Assembly (NCBI RefSeq): GCF_032362555.1
Contig: NC_083532.1
Location: forward strand, 819,001-883,000
DNA: 64,000 bases
Reading direction: 5' to 3'
From: Amyelois transitella
Taxonomy: Eukaryota > Arthropoda > Insecta > Lepidoptera > Pyralidae
This document shows positions 54,289-64,000 of this stretch, in pieces (position 1 is the stretch's first letter; each line of letters begins with the position of its first letter). A program made the position numbers and the translations under genes. The notes under the pieces are model-generated. The model did not search any database. It saw nothing but the letters and a program-made list of their open reading frames with translations, and was not told where the DNA came from.

Positions 54289-54364
54289 TGATCCAATTGG
54301 AATGAAATGTTCATCTTAGCCGAGAAGCGATAATAACATGACATGTCTTAAAGACAAAAGTCCT

Positions 54365-54526
54365 TAAATACATACATATTATCACCTCTATATCCCTTGC
54401 GGGGTAGACAGAGCCAACAGTTTTGAAAAGACTGATAGGCCACGGTCAGCTGTTTGGCTTAATGATAGAATTGAGATCCAAATAGCGACAGGTTGCTAGC
54501 CCATCGCCTAAAAGAAGAATCTCAAT
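54365..54526 (-). repeat. R1 repeat in the probable 3' UTR of the Osiris-like gene
   Basis: A minus copy between the stop codon (54288) and the first AATAAA (54590). Its tail end comes first and the hairpin end is missing. Confidence 0.78.
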
Positions 54527-54589
54527 TAAACAAAGATTAATACCTAAAGAAAATTAAAATATAAGTACTTACAAAGAGAGTTCACTTTT

Positions 54590-54595
54590 AATAAA
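54590..54595 (+). terminator. Possible polyadenylation signal of the Osiris-like gene
   Basis: AATAAA about 300 bases past the stop, the first on this strand. If used, the transcript's 3' UTR includes an R1 copy. Confidence 0.45.
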
Positions 54596-55067
54596 ATTTT
54601 AAATTATAAATTCTATTATAAACAAATAAATCAGACTTTTATATGATTTCTATGATAAATACAGAATTGACTGTTGTCCGCGACTTCATACCCTTAAATT
54701 TCAATTAATTACGTTATTCCATGCCGTGTGGTTCCCGATACTTAGAATAGGACCACGCGTACGAAGTCGGGCATAAATACTAGTACTTATGCGAATAAGA
54801 ATGTACCTAATTTTAAAATTTATTATTATTATTATATGTTATCAAATGAAAATGCATTTACTAGATATATAAAAAATATATTTATTTCAATAAAATGTAA
54901 AAGTATACAAAATATTTTATTTTCACAACTTATTTGTATAAAATATAATTACAGCCGGAGTAATTTACAAAAAAATTAAATCTATATACATATGCATGGA
55001 ATGTATAAACACTATAACTATGTATAATATTGTATAAAAAATGTATAAAAAAATTTAAGAATCTTAA
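54596..55067. other. AT-rich spacer
   Basis: A short R1 scrap with GCCGTGTGGTTCCCG and AGAATAGGACCAC lies at 54723-54758. Otherwise no recognised feature. Confidence 0.5.
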
Positions 55068-55568
55068 TACATACATACATACACATGGTCACGTCTATAT
55101 CCCTTGCGGGGTAGACAGAGCCAACAGTCTTCGACTGAATGGCCACGTTCAGCTGATTGGCTTAATGATAGAATTGAGATTAAAATAGTGACAGGTTGCT
55201 AGCCCATCGCCTAAAAAAAGAATCCCAAGTTTTTAAGCGTATCCTTTAAGAATTTTAATTACTGCACATTATTATTGGTGATTATGGTCATGATGAAATA
55301 TTAACTTTTTCTGATTGACTTTGGTCTTGGATGTTTATTTATAAACTTGGGCATAATCTATTTACGTGTTAAAAATACATACATACATATAATCACGTCT
55401 ATATCCCTTGCGGGGTTGACAGAGCCTTGAAAAGACTGACAGGCCGCGTTGAGCTAATTGGCTTAATAATAGAATTTTGATTCAAATAACGACAGGTCGC
55501 TAGCCCGTCGCCTAAAAGAAGAATCTCAAGTTTGTAAGCCTATCCCTTAGTCGCCTTTTACAACCCCA
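55068..55568 (-). repeat. Two R1 minus copies
   Basis: 55068-55248 and 55373-55568, both missing the hairpin end. Confidence 0.78.
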
Positions 55569-55604
55569 CAAATTGAAAAAATATTAATTTATTTAAACTG
55601 TATT

Positions 55605-55899
55605 GTTCAAATTACATTAATTACGTGCCGTGTGGTTCCCGGCACCAATACAAAAAAGAATAGGACCACTCCATCTCTTTCCCATGGATGTCGTAAAAGG
55701 CGACTAAGGGATAGGCTTATAAAATTGCGATCCTTTTTTTAAGGCGATGTGCTAGCAACCTGTCACTATTTGGATCTCAATTCCATCATTAAGCCGAGCA
55801 GCTGAACCTGGCCATTAAGTCTTTTCGGGACTATTGGCTCTGTCTACCCCGTAAGGGATATAGACGTGACTATATGTATGTATGTATGTTCAAATTACA
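55605..55899 (+). repeat. R1 repeat with 12-bp target-site duplication
   Basis: The copy (55617-55887) is flanked by GTTCAAATTACA at 55605-55616 and 55888-55899. Confidence 0.9.
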
Positions 55900-56107
55900 A
55901 TTGGTACTTACCAGCTACAATAATAATGTGCCAACAATAAATGCTTAATTTACAAAAAATGCTTACACTAAATTGAGCTTAATAACAAAATTCTCACGAG
56001 ATTCTTAAATTGAGAAAATAAAATGAAAATTAAAGCCATAATTTGCGATATTGGTAGGTAGTATATATATTTTATCACAAAAACTTGGTAGGTACTTATA
56101 AGTACAC

Positions 56108-56376
56108 TAGCTGTGCCCGCGACTCCCTCCGCGTGGAATAGTTATTTTGGGCATCATTGAAACCCTCAAGGATGAATAATTTCCCCCGTTTTCTTTCACA
56201 TATTCCATTATTTCTTTTCTCCTTATAGTTGCAGCGTGATGTTATATAGCCTATAGCCTTCTTCGATAAATGGTCTATTCAACGCAAAAATAATTTTTCA
56301 ATTACAACCAGTATTTACTTTGATTAGCGCGTTCAAACAAACAAACTCTTCAGCTTTATAATATTAGTATAGATAA
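56108..56376 (-). mobile_element. Non-autonomous Helitron, family A
   Basis: Reverse orientation, from CTAGCTGTGCCCGCGACTCC to ATAATATTAGTATAGA. Confidence 0.78.
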
Positions 56377-56419
56377 ATTGTAAAAATTGTGTCAGTATCA
56401 CAGCTAAAAATTATCATCC

Positions 56420-56575
56420 CCTGGCGATTTTCCCCTGTGCATCGTCACCCCCTCTAAAGGCGAGCCCAGGGTGCGCCTTCCAACCAAGACCCTGGATTGG
56501 GTGAGTCCGGTTTTTACACGAAGCAACATCCATCTGACCTCCGCAACCTTTGCAGGGGAACCTAACTCATATAAC
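56420..56575 (-). repeat. Dispersed CCCGGGCTCC-family repeat, reversed
   Basis: Contains GGGTGCGCCTTCCAACCAAG and CCGCAACCTTTGCAGGGGAA. Confidence 0.65.
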
Positions 56576-57385
56576 GACGTAATATAAATTTATTACATAC
56601 ATACTTAATTGATTAATTTTCTTACAAAATTTAATACGTTTTAAATATTAAGGTAAAAAATTGTGACACGATAAAATATAAAGGCGCATATATAAGACTG
56701 TATGTTCAAAGATTTCGTGATAAAAAAATTAAGTAAATATTTAATTTTAAGAAAATCTATAAATATACATATACATATATATATATATATATTTTATAAT
56801 ATATATATTTTATAATATACATATATATATATTTTAACATTAAATGGACGGTATTTTGAGTCAGTCATAATGATTAGGTACTTGTATATTCAGAGCAAAT
56901 ATATATTGTTACAACATACCAAAAAATAAAAAAATAACAGAGAAAAGAGATGCATGGATGCATTTTTAATTTAAGAGTTAGCTCTTAAATTTAAGTAAAA
57001 GAATATAAAAAGGGAATAGAGAACCTTCCTCATTCAGGTACCCACCTGAATGAGGAAGGTTATCTATTCCCTTTAAATTCGAGATTCATATTCAAGAGAA
57101 GACGTCACAAAAATCATATCTAGAATTTATACAATGTATTATTAATATCATCCAAATAGGTATTAAAATTATTTGCCAATATTTTTTCCTGTAACGTTTA
57201 TAAAAAATATATATTTAATCATAAATAAAAATATTAAAGTACAAATTCCGAATACCTGATATATTACAATGTTTTGAAATTAATAATAAATTCATAGTTC
57301 TGCCTCATTATTAACAAAAAAAAAATGCTACAAATTGAGAACTTCCATTTTGCGAATCTGGTTAAAAAAAAATAAACCCGCACAC
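56576..57385. other. AT-rich spacer with TA-rich inverted tract and one long palindrome
   Basis: 56764-56840 is a TA-rich tract with ATATATTTTATAATATATAT repeats. A near-perfect palindrome lies at 57009-57074. The rest should include the 3' UTR of the leucine-rich-repeat gene. Confidence 0.6.
57009..57074. repeat. Near-perfect palindrome (31-base arms, 4-base loop)
   Basis: The left arm 57009-57039 (AAAGGGAATAGAGAACCTTC ... CAGGT) and right arm 57044-57074 (ACCTGAATGAGGAAGGTTAT ... CCCTTT) pair with a single mismatch around a 4-base spacer ACCC. It matches none of the dispersed repeats in the window. Confidence 0.9.
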
Positions 57386-60300
57386 TCAAAAATCAATATC
57401 GCTCAATTTCAAACAAACCCCAAGAAAAATACACAACGTTATTAATATCGAATCGCTCACTAATCCTAATACGCTGTTACTGAACCAACTGTACTTGACC
57501 TTTTTGGTCAACCTCCTTTTGTCGACGGTCAACTTTTTGGGCCAACTTTCGAAATTCGAATCCACCTTCCTACATTGCGAACTGTACCATTTCCTGGCGC
57601 CGTCCATAGAAGTCTTACCTTGAATACACAGTTCGCTATTTGAAATTTTATTTTTTAATTCGTCGTCTATGTTTATGGTCAGCGAACGAAGGTTGTATGA
57701 AACAGTGTTGCTATATAATAATGTATTTTTTGCGTCCCGTATGTAGATTATGAAATCGGCTAGATCTTGAACTGTGAGCACGTACCAATGTACGTATATA
57801 CCATTTTGGGCGCTAAAAAAAAAAAATTTTATTTATTTACAGAAAAAAAATCGCGCAATTTCAGTAATAACTAAGAAAACAATTTTCCTGTTGATGTCGT
57901 AGTGGTAACTAAAGATAAATTTATTTATTTGCAAACAAAAAAAATTCGCTCAATTTCAGTAAAAATTAATGTCGTAGTGGTCTACTAAATGACAAAATCA
58001 ATTACATTTACATCAAAAATATTCAAGTCGATTTAGTGTGACGATATACTATGTTTGAAACATACATACATATATATCAACACGTCTTTATCCCTTGCAG
58101 GGTAGACAGAGCCATCAGTCTTGAAAAGACTGAAAGGCCACGTTCAGCTGTTTGGACAGAAATTAGTCCAGTCGTTTTTTTAATTTATTCGTTACAAACA
58201 TACAAATCTTTTCCCTTCATTAACAGTGCGGATTGTCTAATCAGAAAAATTAAAACCATCGTAGGCAATTATTCTTGGTATACGCCACAGCAAAGGTTGC
58301 CATGGTTTTGCTTGTTAGAAAAAAATGTCAGAGATATAATTTATATTTTATGTTCAACAATATAGTAATATTTAACTGATTATTTCCCTTCTCCTTTTAT
58401 CTTCTATAGAAATAACAAACTTTGCAACTATACACTGTGCCGTGTGGTTCCCGGCACCAATAAAAAAAAGAATAGGACCACTCCCATCTCGTTCCCATGG
58501 ATATCGTAAGCGACTAAGATATAGGAATCTCCATTCTATCATAAAGCCAAACAGCTGAACGTGGCCTATCAGTGTTTACAAAACTGTTGGCTCTGTCTAC
58601 CCCGTAAGGGATAAAGACGTGATCATATGTATGTATGCAACTATACTTCCTACAACCATACTCACTATTGCACGTCCCTGAACGCCAAATCGGGTTTTGA
58701 CACGAAATCCTCAGTGTTGCCATACAACTCCAATTGATTACCCAACTCAGTGTTGCTAGCGCACAATAATCTCTCTTCGTCTATACTCAATATTGACTCC
58801 CCTTCCAAAATGGTGGGTTCCGTGCATGTTATATTCTTGTATAATGATTTTTCGAGGGCCGTTAACGATAATTGATTTATATAATGCTTAAGTGGACGCG
58901 TCAGGCAGTCGCATTGGAGATAGTTGCCTGTAAAAAAAAAAAAGAAACATGTTTATGAATGAAATGCAAAAGATGTATGATATATAATTGACGGCCTCTG
59001 TGGCGCAGCGGTAATACGCTTGTCTGTGACACCGGAGGTCCCGGGTTCGAATCCCGGCCAGGGCATGATGAGAAAAGAACTTTTTCTGATTGTCCTGGGT
59101 CTTGGATGTTTATCTTTATAAGTATTCATTATAAAATATAGTATCGTTGAGTTAGTATCTCGTAACACAAGTCTCGAACTTACTTCGAGGCTAACTCAAT
59201 CACCGTAATTTGTCCCGTATATATTTATTTATTTATAATCACGTCTATATCCCTTGCGGGGTAGTCAGAGTCAACAGTCTGATAGTCCAAGTTCAGTTGT
59301 TTGGCTTAATGATGGAATTACGATTCAAATAGTGACAGGTTGCTAGCCTCAATCGCTTACCAAAAGGATAGCAAGTTTATTACCCTATATAGAGATAGGA
59401 TAGTCACCTTTTACGACATCCATGGGACAGATATGGAGTGATCCTTTTCCTAACGATGGAATAGTGACAGGTTGCTAGCCTCAATCGCTTTAAAGAAGAA
59501 TACCAAGTTTATAAGCCTATCCCTTAATCACCTTTTACGACATCCATTATAAATCCATTTTTTAGTATTTCTGAGTTTAATCTCTTTTCAATTACATGTA
59601 TTTTTTTATTTTCATATAAGTACTGTACACTAGCCTGGTAACTAAATAAATTCTCATTCATTCATACATTAATTCATTCATACATTTCTATTCTATATTA
59701 TGTATATAATTTTTACTCACCTTCAAAATACACCACCATCCCATCACCAGAGATTCTCCTCACAAATCTAGGATCGAAACTCGTCAACTTGTTGTTTCTC
59801 ACGTCCAGGATTCGTATCTTTGACTTGACCATCTCATCCACCGGCAATTTCTCGAGTTCATTGTTTCTTAAGTACAGCTCCGTTAAATTATCGGGCAGTT
59901 GGAAATTGCCTACGGCTGTGAGATTTAAAAAAAAAGTAACTAATTTGTGACTCCGAAAACATAAAAAACAAATATTCCGTTGTAGTTATGTCGCGACGTT
60001 TCTGGCAATTTTAGCCAATACAGACCAATTCACACCTCTCCATACTTCATCATCATCATCTTTTATATCACGAAATCACGAAATGCATCAATCAATCAAT
60101 TTATTTGTCAAACATACATAGGTATAGGTCTACCACTTTTATAAGTTACATCGGCATTGTTCGACGGCGCAGAATAGTACAACCGACCGCCGAATCTGGC
60201 CGAATGAAAACACGTTAGTGAAATAACGAACTTATTGCTACTACATAGGATTTTAAATCCCAAAACAGGAGTCGGGTATCTCGCTCATTACCGACTCCAG

Positions 60301-63163
60301 ACGCGGCGCGTACGCAATCAGCCAATAGCGAACGGATTCGGTCCCGCGTTCAAATGGCGCACTATGATTGGCGCAGATATTTTCGCGCCATGACAAAAAA
60401 TGATTTCTGCGCAGTAAATCCCATCAAATCAAATCAAAATAATTTATTTGTAAATACAGGTAAATACAAAGATGTCAATACAATTAAGGTGCTCTGTATT
60501 TTGCCAAAGTGGCGTACAAATAGTAGTACATCTGTGTAACTTATTAAAGTGGTAGTACTGTACAAAGATACAGTTGTTGAATAATAATACGATTACAGTT
60601 CGCTATGTCTTGCTGTTTAAAGCATACAATATACTTCATCTTCATCATACTTTACACACACACACACTCATAATCACGTCTAAATCCCTTGCGGGGTAGA
60701 CAGAGCCAACAGTCTTGAAAAGACTGAAAGGCCACATTCAGCTATTTGGCTTGATGATAGAATTGAGATTCATATAGAGACAGGTTGCTAGCACATCGTT
60801 TATAAGCCTATCCCTCAGTCGCCTTTTACGATATCCATGGGAACGAGATGGAGTAGTCCTATTCTTTTTTTTAACAGTGCCGGGAACCACACGGCACGTG
60901 ATTAATATGATCTATTAAAGTTTATTATTATTAAATACTCACATGTTCTGGATACTAAATCTTTCAAATTGTTATCTGATAGATCCAACACTTCTAACGA
61001 CGTCAAGTTGCCAAGGACATCTAAATCAAATAAATAAAGTAATTGAAAAAAAATATCATTAATTAATTCATATAATCACGTCTATGTCCCTTGCGGGGTA
61101 GACGGAGCCAGCAGTCTCGAAAGACTGATTGGCCACGAAAAAAAAAACAAACTTGAGAAATCAAATCTTTCATTAAAAATCCTCTTATATTGTGTGGGCT
61201 CAGTAAAATTATTAAATACTATATTTCACCCTCAGCTTCGCCCGAGCGAATTTAGCGCCATTAACAAAAAGCGTCGATTTTAGCGCCATATACAAAAAGC
61301 AATGAATTAAACGCCACTCTTACAAAAAGCGACCAATAACATGCCACCTTCAAAGCAATGCAGGTTTTTCCCATATCCCGAGGGATCCCATCCCAACCAT
61401 ATCCCAACTACAGCTGTGCCCTCGTGACCTTGACTTCGTCCGCGTGGAAAAGTTATTTTGGGCATCATTGAAGCCGTGAAGTATTAATAGTTTTCCCCGA
61501 TTTTTATTTCACATTTTCCACTACATCTTAGCTCCAAAAAGTTGCAGTGTGATATTTATATAGCCTAAAAGCCTTCCTCGATAAACGGTCTATTCAACAC
61601 AAAAAGAATTTCTCAATTCGAACCAGTAGTACCTGAGATTAGCGCGTTCAAACAATCAAAACTCTTCAGCATTACAATATTAGTATTTGCTTTAAAGCCC
61701 TGTTATTTAACAAAGAACAACATAATTCCAAATTCCAAAAGTTAGACTGGCAGAGAATGCCTTGTGGCATTAAGTCCACATGTTGTACATTTTCGTGCAT
61801 AAAGTTTAAATAAATAAATTAATAAATAATTAAATTATCACTCACTGCTCCTTATGTCATTGATAATATTCCCTTTCAAATACAATTTCTTAACTGTTCT
61901 CGTTCCTTGAATAATGTCCGCAGTAAGTACTGGTATCTCGTTGTGACTCAGGTCGACTTCCATGAGTCGATATGGTATCCAAGGTGAAGAGGGGAACATT
62001 TTTTTTGTTAAAAAACTAAACCTGTTACGGCTTAAGTTCACCTGTAATCATTTATTTTTATTAAAGTTCTTTTTTATTAAAGTTCAGTTATGTTTTTGTC
62101 GTAAAAGGCGACTAAGGTATAGGCTTACAAAATTGGGATTCTTTTTTTTAGGCGATGGGCTAGCGACGTGTCACTATTTGAATCTCATTTCTATCATAAA
62201 GCCAAACAGCTGAACGTGGCCATTCAGTCTTTTCAAGACTGTTGGCTCTGTCTACCCCGTAAGGGATATAGACGTGACAATATGTATGTATGTATGTATG
62301 TTTTTGAACGAAAGTTTTAGTTCCTAAGTTGACCACCACCGGCGCCATTTTGTTTTTTGTTACCAGAAAACGCGATATTGAGTGATTGGTTTAGTTGTAC
62401 TTATTAAATAAAAGTTTCTTGAAGAAATCTAACAGTTTATTAATATTAAAAGCCTTGTCGTAATAATTTTGTTACACCGACATTACTACAAAGTGTACAA
62501 AGATACATTATTAGGACTCTCGAACTTACATGCGACATAAAATTGTGACGTGTGGTTCCCCCGGCACCGAAAAATATTTTATTTTATTTCCCATGGATAT
62601 CGTAAAAGGCGACTAAGGAATATGCTTATAAACTTGGAATTCCTCTTATAGGCCACGGGCTAGCAACCTGTCACTATTTGAATCTCAATTCCATCATAAA
62701 GCCAAACAGCTGAACGTGGCCTATCAGTCTTTACAAGACTGCTGGCTCTGTCTACCCCGCAAGGGATATAGACGTGACTATATAAGTACGTATGTATTGC
62801 TATTGTGCCGTGTGATTCCCGGCACCAGTACAAAAAAGAATAGGACCACTCCTTCTGTTTCCCATGAATGTCGTAAAAGACGATTAAGGGATAGGCTTAT
62901 AAACTTGGGATTCTTCTTATAGGCTATGGGCTAGCAACCTGTCACTATTTGAATCTCAATTCTATCATTAAGCCAAACAGCTGAACGTGACCAATCAGTC
63001 TTTACAAGACTGCTGGCTCTGTCTACCCCGCAAGGGATATAGACGTGACTATATAAGTATGTACGTATTGCTATTTACCTTCTCCAAAGACAAACAGTCG
63101 TCGAGTAAGCCGTTAGTTTTATTGTCCATCTTTTGCAACATATTGAGCGATAGATCCAGTTTC
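57386..63163 (-). CDS. Leucine-rich-repeat single-pass membrane protein, 3' part of gene (runs off right edge)
   Basis: Six exons are visible, all in phase: 63163-63079, 62041-61846, 61020-60943, 59915-59721, 58927-58666 and 57812-57386 (stop). The first three carry leucine-rich repeats (LDLSLNMLQKM, VNLSRNRFSFL, MEVDLSHNEIPVL, KKLYLKGNIINDI, LEVLDLSDNNLKDL). The fourth adds LTELYLRNNELEKL and IRILDVRNNKLTSF. The fifth starts with the cysteine-rich C-terminal cap (NYLQCDCLTRPLKHY). The last exon has a beta-sandwich-like segment resembling a fibronectin type III domain (IYVHWYVLTVQDLADFIIYI), then a hydrophobic helix near the end (NSVLGLVSDSILITLCIFLG) and a very short tail. It is therefore probably a type I surface protein with LRR ectodomain, adhesion- or receptor-like. 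The N-terminus, signal peptide and start lie outside the window. The specific gene is not recognised. Confidence 0.83.
58060..58157 (-). repeat. R1 tail fragment (intron of the LRR gene)
   Basis: A minus piece that stops at AGCTGTTTGG. Confidence 0.72.
58423..58646 (+). repeat. R1 repeat with 11-bp target-site duplication
   Basis: The copy (58434-58635) is flanked by TGCAACTATAC at 58423-58433 and 58636-58646. It lies 20 bases beyond the donor of the LRR gene's fifth visible exon and has lost part of its middle. Confidence 0.9.
58992..59235 (+). mobile_element. tRNA-derived SINE (intron of the LRR gene)
   Basis: Full length: CGGCCTCTGTGGCGCAGCGG head, GGTTCGAATCCCGGCC B box, TTTATTTATTTATAA end. 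An R1 minus copy is attached to its 3' end. Confidence 0.82.
59235..59545 (-). repeat. R1 repeat with internal duplication
   Basis: The GTGACAGGTTGCTAGCCTCA to CGACATCCAT segment is present twice (about 59330-59425 and 59465-59545). The hairpin end is missing. Confidence 0.78.
59960..60560. other. Spacer (intron of the LRR gene) with an unidentified dispersed repeat
   Basis: GC-richer sequence at 60150-60400 contains CGACGGCGCAGAATAG, GGAGTCGGGTATCTCGC and AATGGCGCACTATGATTGG. It is bounded by ATCAATCAATTTATTTGTCA and AAATCAAATCAAAATAATTT, both typical of LINE-like 3' ends. No copy elsewhere in the window. Confidence 0.45.
60668..60896 (-). repeat. R1 repeat, near full length
   Basis: A minus copy ending in an intact hairpin, 47 bases from the donor of the exon at 60943-61020. 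A short tail piece also lies at 61072-61135. Confidence 0.86.
61408..61686 (-). mobile_element. Helitron, family A, decayed
   Basis: Reverse orientation. ACAGCTGTGCCCTCGTGACC and an extra insertion replace the usual CTAG end. The 5' end reads ACAATATTAGTATT. A LINE-like tail (61740-61815, GACTGGCAGAGAATGCCTTG) follows. Confidence 0.68.
62096..62301 (+). repeat. R1 repeat, 5'-truncated
   Basis: Starts at GTCGTAAAAGGCGACTAAGG and ends (TATG)n. It lies 55 bases upstream, in the gene's sense, of the exon at 62041. Confidence 0.84.
62550..63068 (+). repeat. Two R1 copies in tandem
   Basis: 62550-62797 and 62806-63068 are full-length plus copies with the same end (TATAAGTACGTATGTATTGCT against TATAAGTATGTACGTATTGC), so this pair probably arose by duplication. 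The exon ending at 63079 follows at once. Confidence 0.86.
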
Positions 63164-63272
63164 CTGTGAATACAATACAATAAGATCGTGAGGATATAAC
63201 AGAATAGAATATTTATTTGCTTTTGATCAGGGTTTACAAAAGGTGTAAAAACAAAACATATTTCATAGTTAT

Positions 63273-63478
63273 ATAGTACTAGAGGCCGCCCGCGACTTCG
63301 TCCGCATGGAAACCCTATCAATCCCGCGGGAACTCTGGGACAAAAAGTAGCCTATGTGTTATTCTGGGTCTTCAGCTACCTACATACCAAATTTTATGGT
63401 AATCGGTTCAGTAGTTTTTGCGTGAAAGAGTAACAAACATCCATACAAACTTTCGCCTTTATAATAGTAGTAGGAAGG
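63273..63478 (-). mobile_element. Helitron-like repeat, family C
   Basis: From CTAGAGGCCGCCCGCGACTT to CTTTATAATAGTAGTAGGA, matching 24591-24833. Confidence 0.68.
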
Positions 63479-63740
63479 ATAGTCAGCCATGAATTATAGC
63501 ATGCAAATCATTATAAAATTATACACAAGTCACTTAAGTCAATTAATTAATTCTTAATAAAATGATGAAAATATAGTAATGTCAATTTGTTACAATAAAT
63601 AAAAAATTAAAAAAATTACTTCATATTTGTCAATATTTGATTTCGAGAAAATAAAATAATTATGAATAAATTTAATTTTTATCTAAAATTATATATCCTG
63701 CACATTCAGGCAACTGGATGTGTGTGACCATGATCGATCC

Positions 63741-63985
63741 AATAGAATAGAATAGATTTATTTTCAAAATTGTATACAAGGTATCACTTATTGACGTCAC
63801 ATCACTTAAATCTAATTATAACTACTACCGCTTCCGAAACGCATGTGTAGAAGAAGCGGCGGAACAAACTACACTGCAGCATTTTCATCGGACGTCAATA
63901 TACAAATGTAATCTCTTAAATCTAAATCATGAACGAATGCACATTGTCTACATTAAAAAACATGAATGAATGTAGAACTAGAAGT
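63741..63985 (+). repeat. R4 repeat, near complete
   Basis: From AATAGAATAGATTTATTTTC to AACATGAATGAATGTAGAAC, the most complete copy seen. Confidence 0.74.
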
Positions 63986-64000
63986 AATACGAGTTAGGTT

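Noticed and set aside
57781..57812. Start codon at 57781 for the last exon of the LRR gene
   Set aside because: The open frame continues upstream to a TTTTTTAG acceptor at 57813 that matches the phase of the previous exon, so this Met is internal.

Overview
This 64-kb window is nuclear DNA of a moth or butterfly. The genes carry many short, regularly phased introns and match insect families (peritrophin-A chitin binding, ZAD zinc finger, ANCE peptidase, Osiris/DUF1676, leucine-rich repeat receptor). The repeats are lepidopteran in type: short non-autonomous Helitrons that start TCTATACTAATATTATAAAG and end CAGCTAGT, tRNA-derived SINEs, and a BEL/Pao element. There is no bacterial, viral or CRISPR content. 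|| Layout: (1) 1-2166, minus: 5' part of a gene for an unrecognised secreted low-complexity protein, running off the left edge. (2) 2720-5390, minus: a four-exon gene for a secreted protein with one chitin-binding type-2 domain (CPAP1-like); one intron starts GC. (3) 5391-15621: a repeat-filled spacer. (4) 15622-17265, plus: an intronless ZAD-C2H2 zinc finger gene. (5) 17266-23496: a second spacer of repeats. (6) 23497-48891, plus: a 17-exon gene for a 686-residue angiotensin-converting-enzyme homologue, spread over 25 kb because its introns are packed with repeats; intron 2 holds a BEL/Pao element with its reverse transcriptase deleted, and intron 9 begins with a fourfold tandem duplication of the end of exon 9. 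(7) 51363-54288, plus: a five-exon Osiris-like (DUF1676) gene. (8) 57386-63163 and beyond, minus: the 3' part of a leucine-rich-repeat, single-pass membrane protein gene. I derived the exon models by hand from splice sites; all joins keep phase. || The dominant repeat, called R1 below, is about 250-290 bp. In its plus orientation it starts with a hairpin-forming end (GTGCCG, then TGTGGTTCC, then CGGCAC) and ends in (TATG)n. More than 60 whole or partial copies are visible in both orientations. Several are flanked by 7-15 bp direct repeats and cut short at the hairpin end, so it behaves like a retroposon with a TATG tail. I cannot name the family. Other repeats are Helitrons (families A, B, C), tRNA-derived SINEs, LINE-like 3' tails ending in (AAATA)n, a TGTGGCGACATCT-type LTR family and a pogo/Tigger-like transposon fragment. 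|| The genes do not form an operon or an obvious pathway; several encode secreted or surface proteins, including cuticle-type ones. I found no clear evidence of a wholly new biological system. The most notable items are the altered active site of the ACE homologue, the fourfold exon-end duplication, the retroposition signature of R1, and a near-perfect 31-bp-arm palindrome at 57009-57074.
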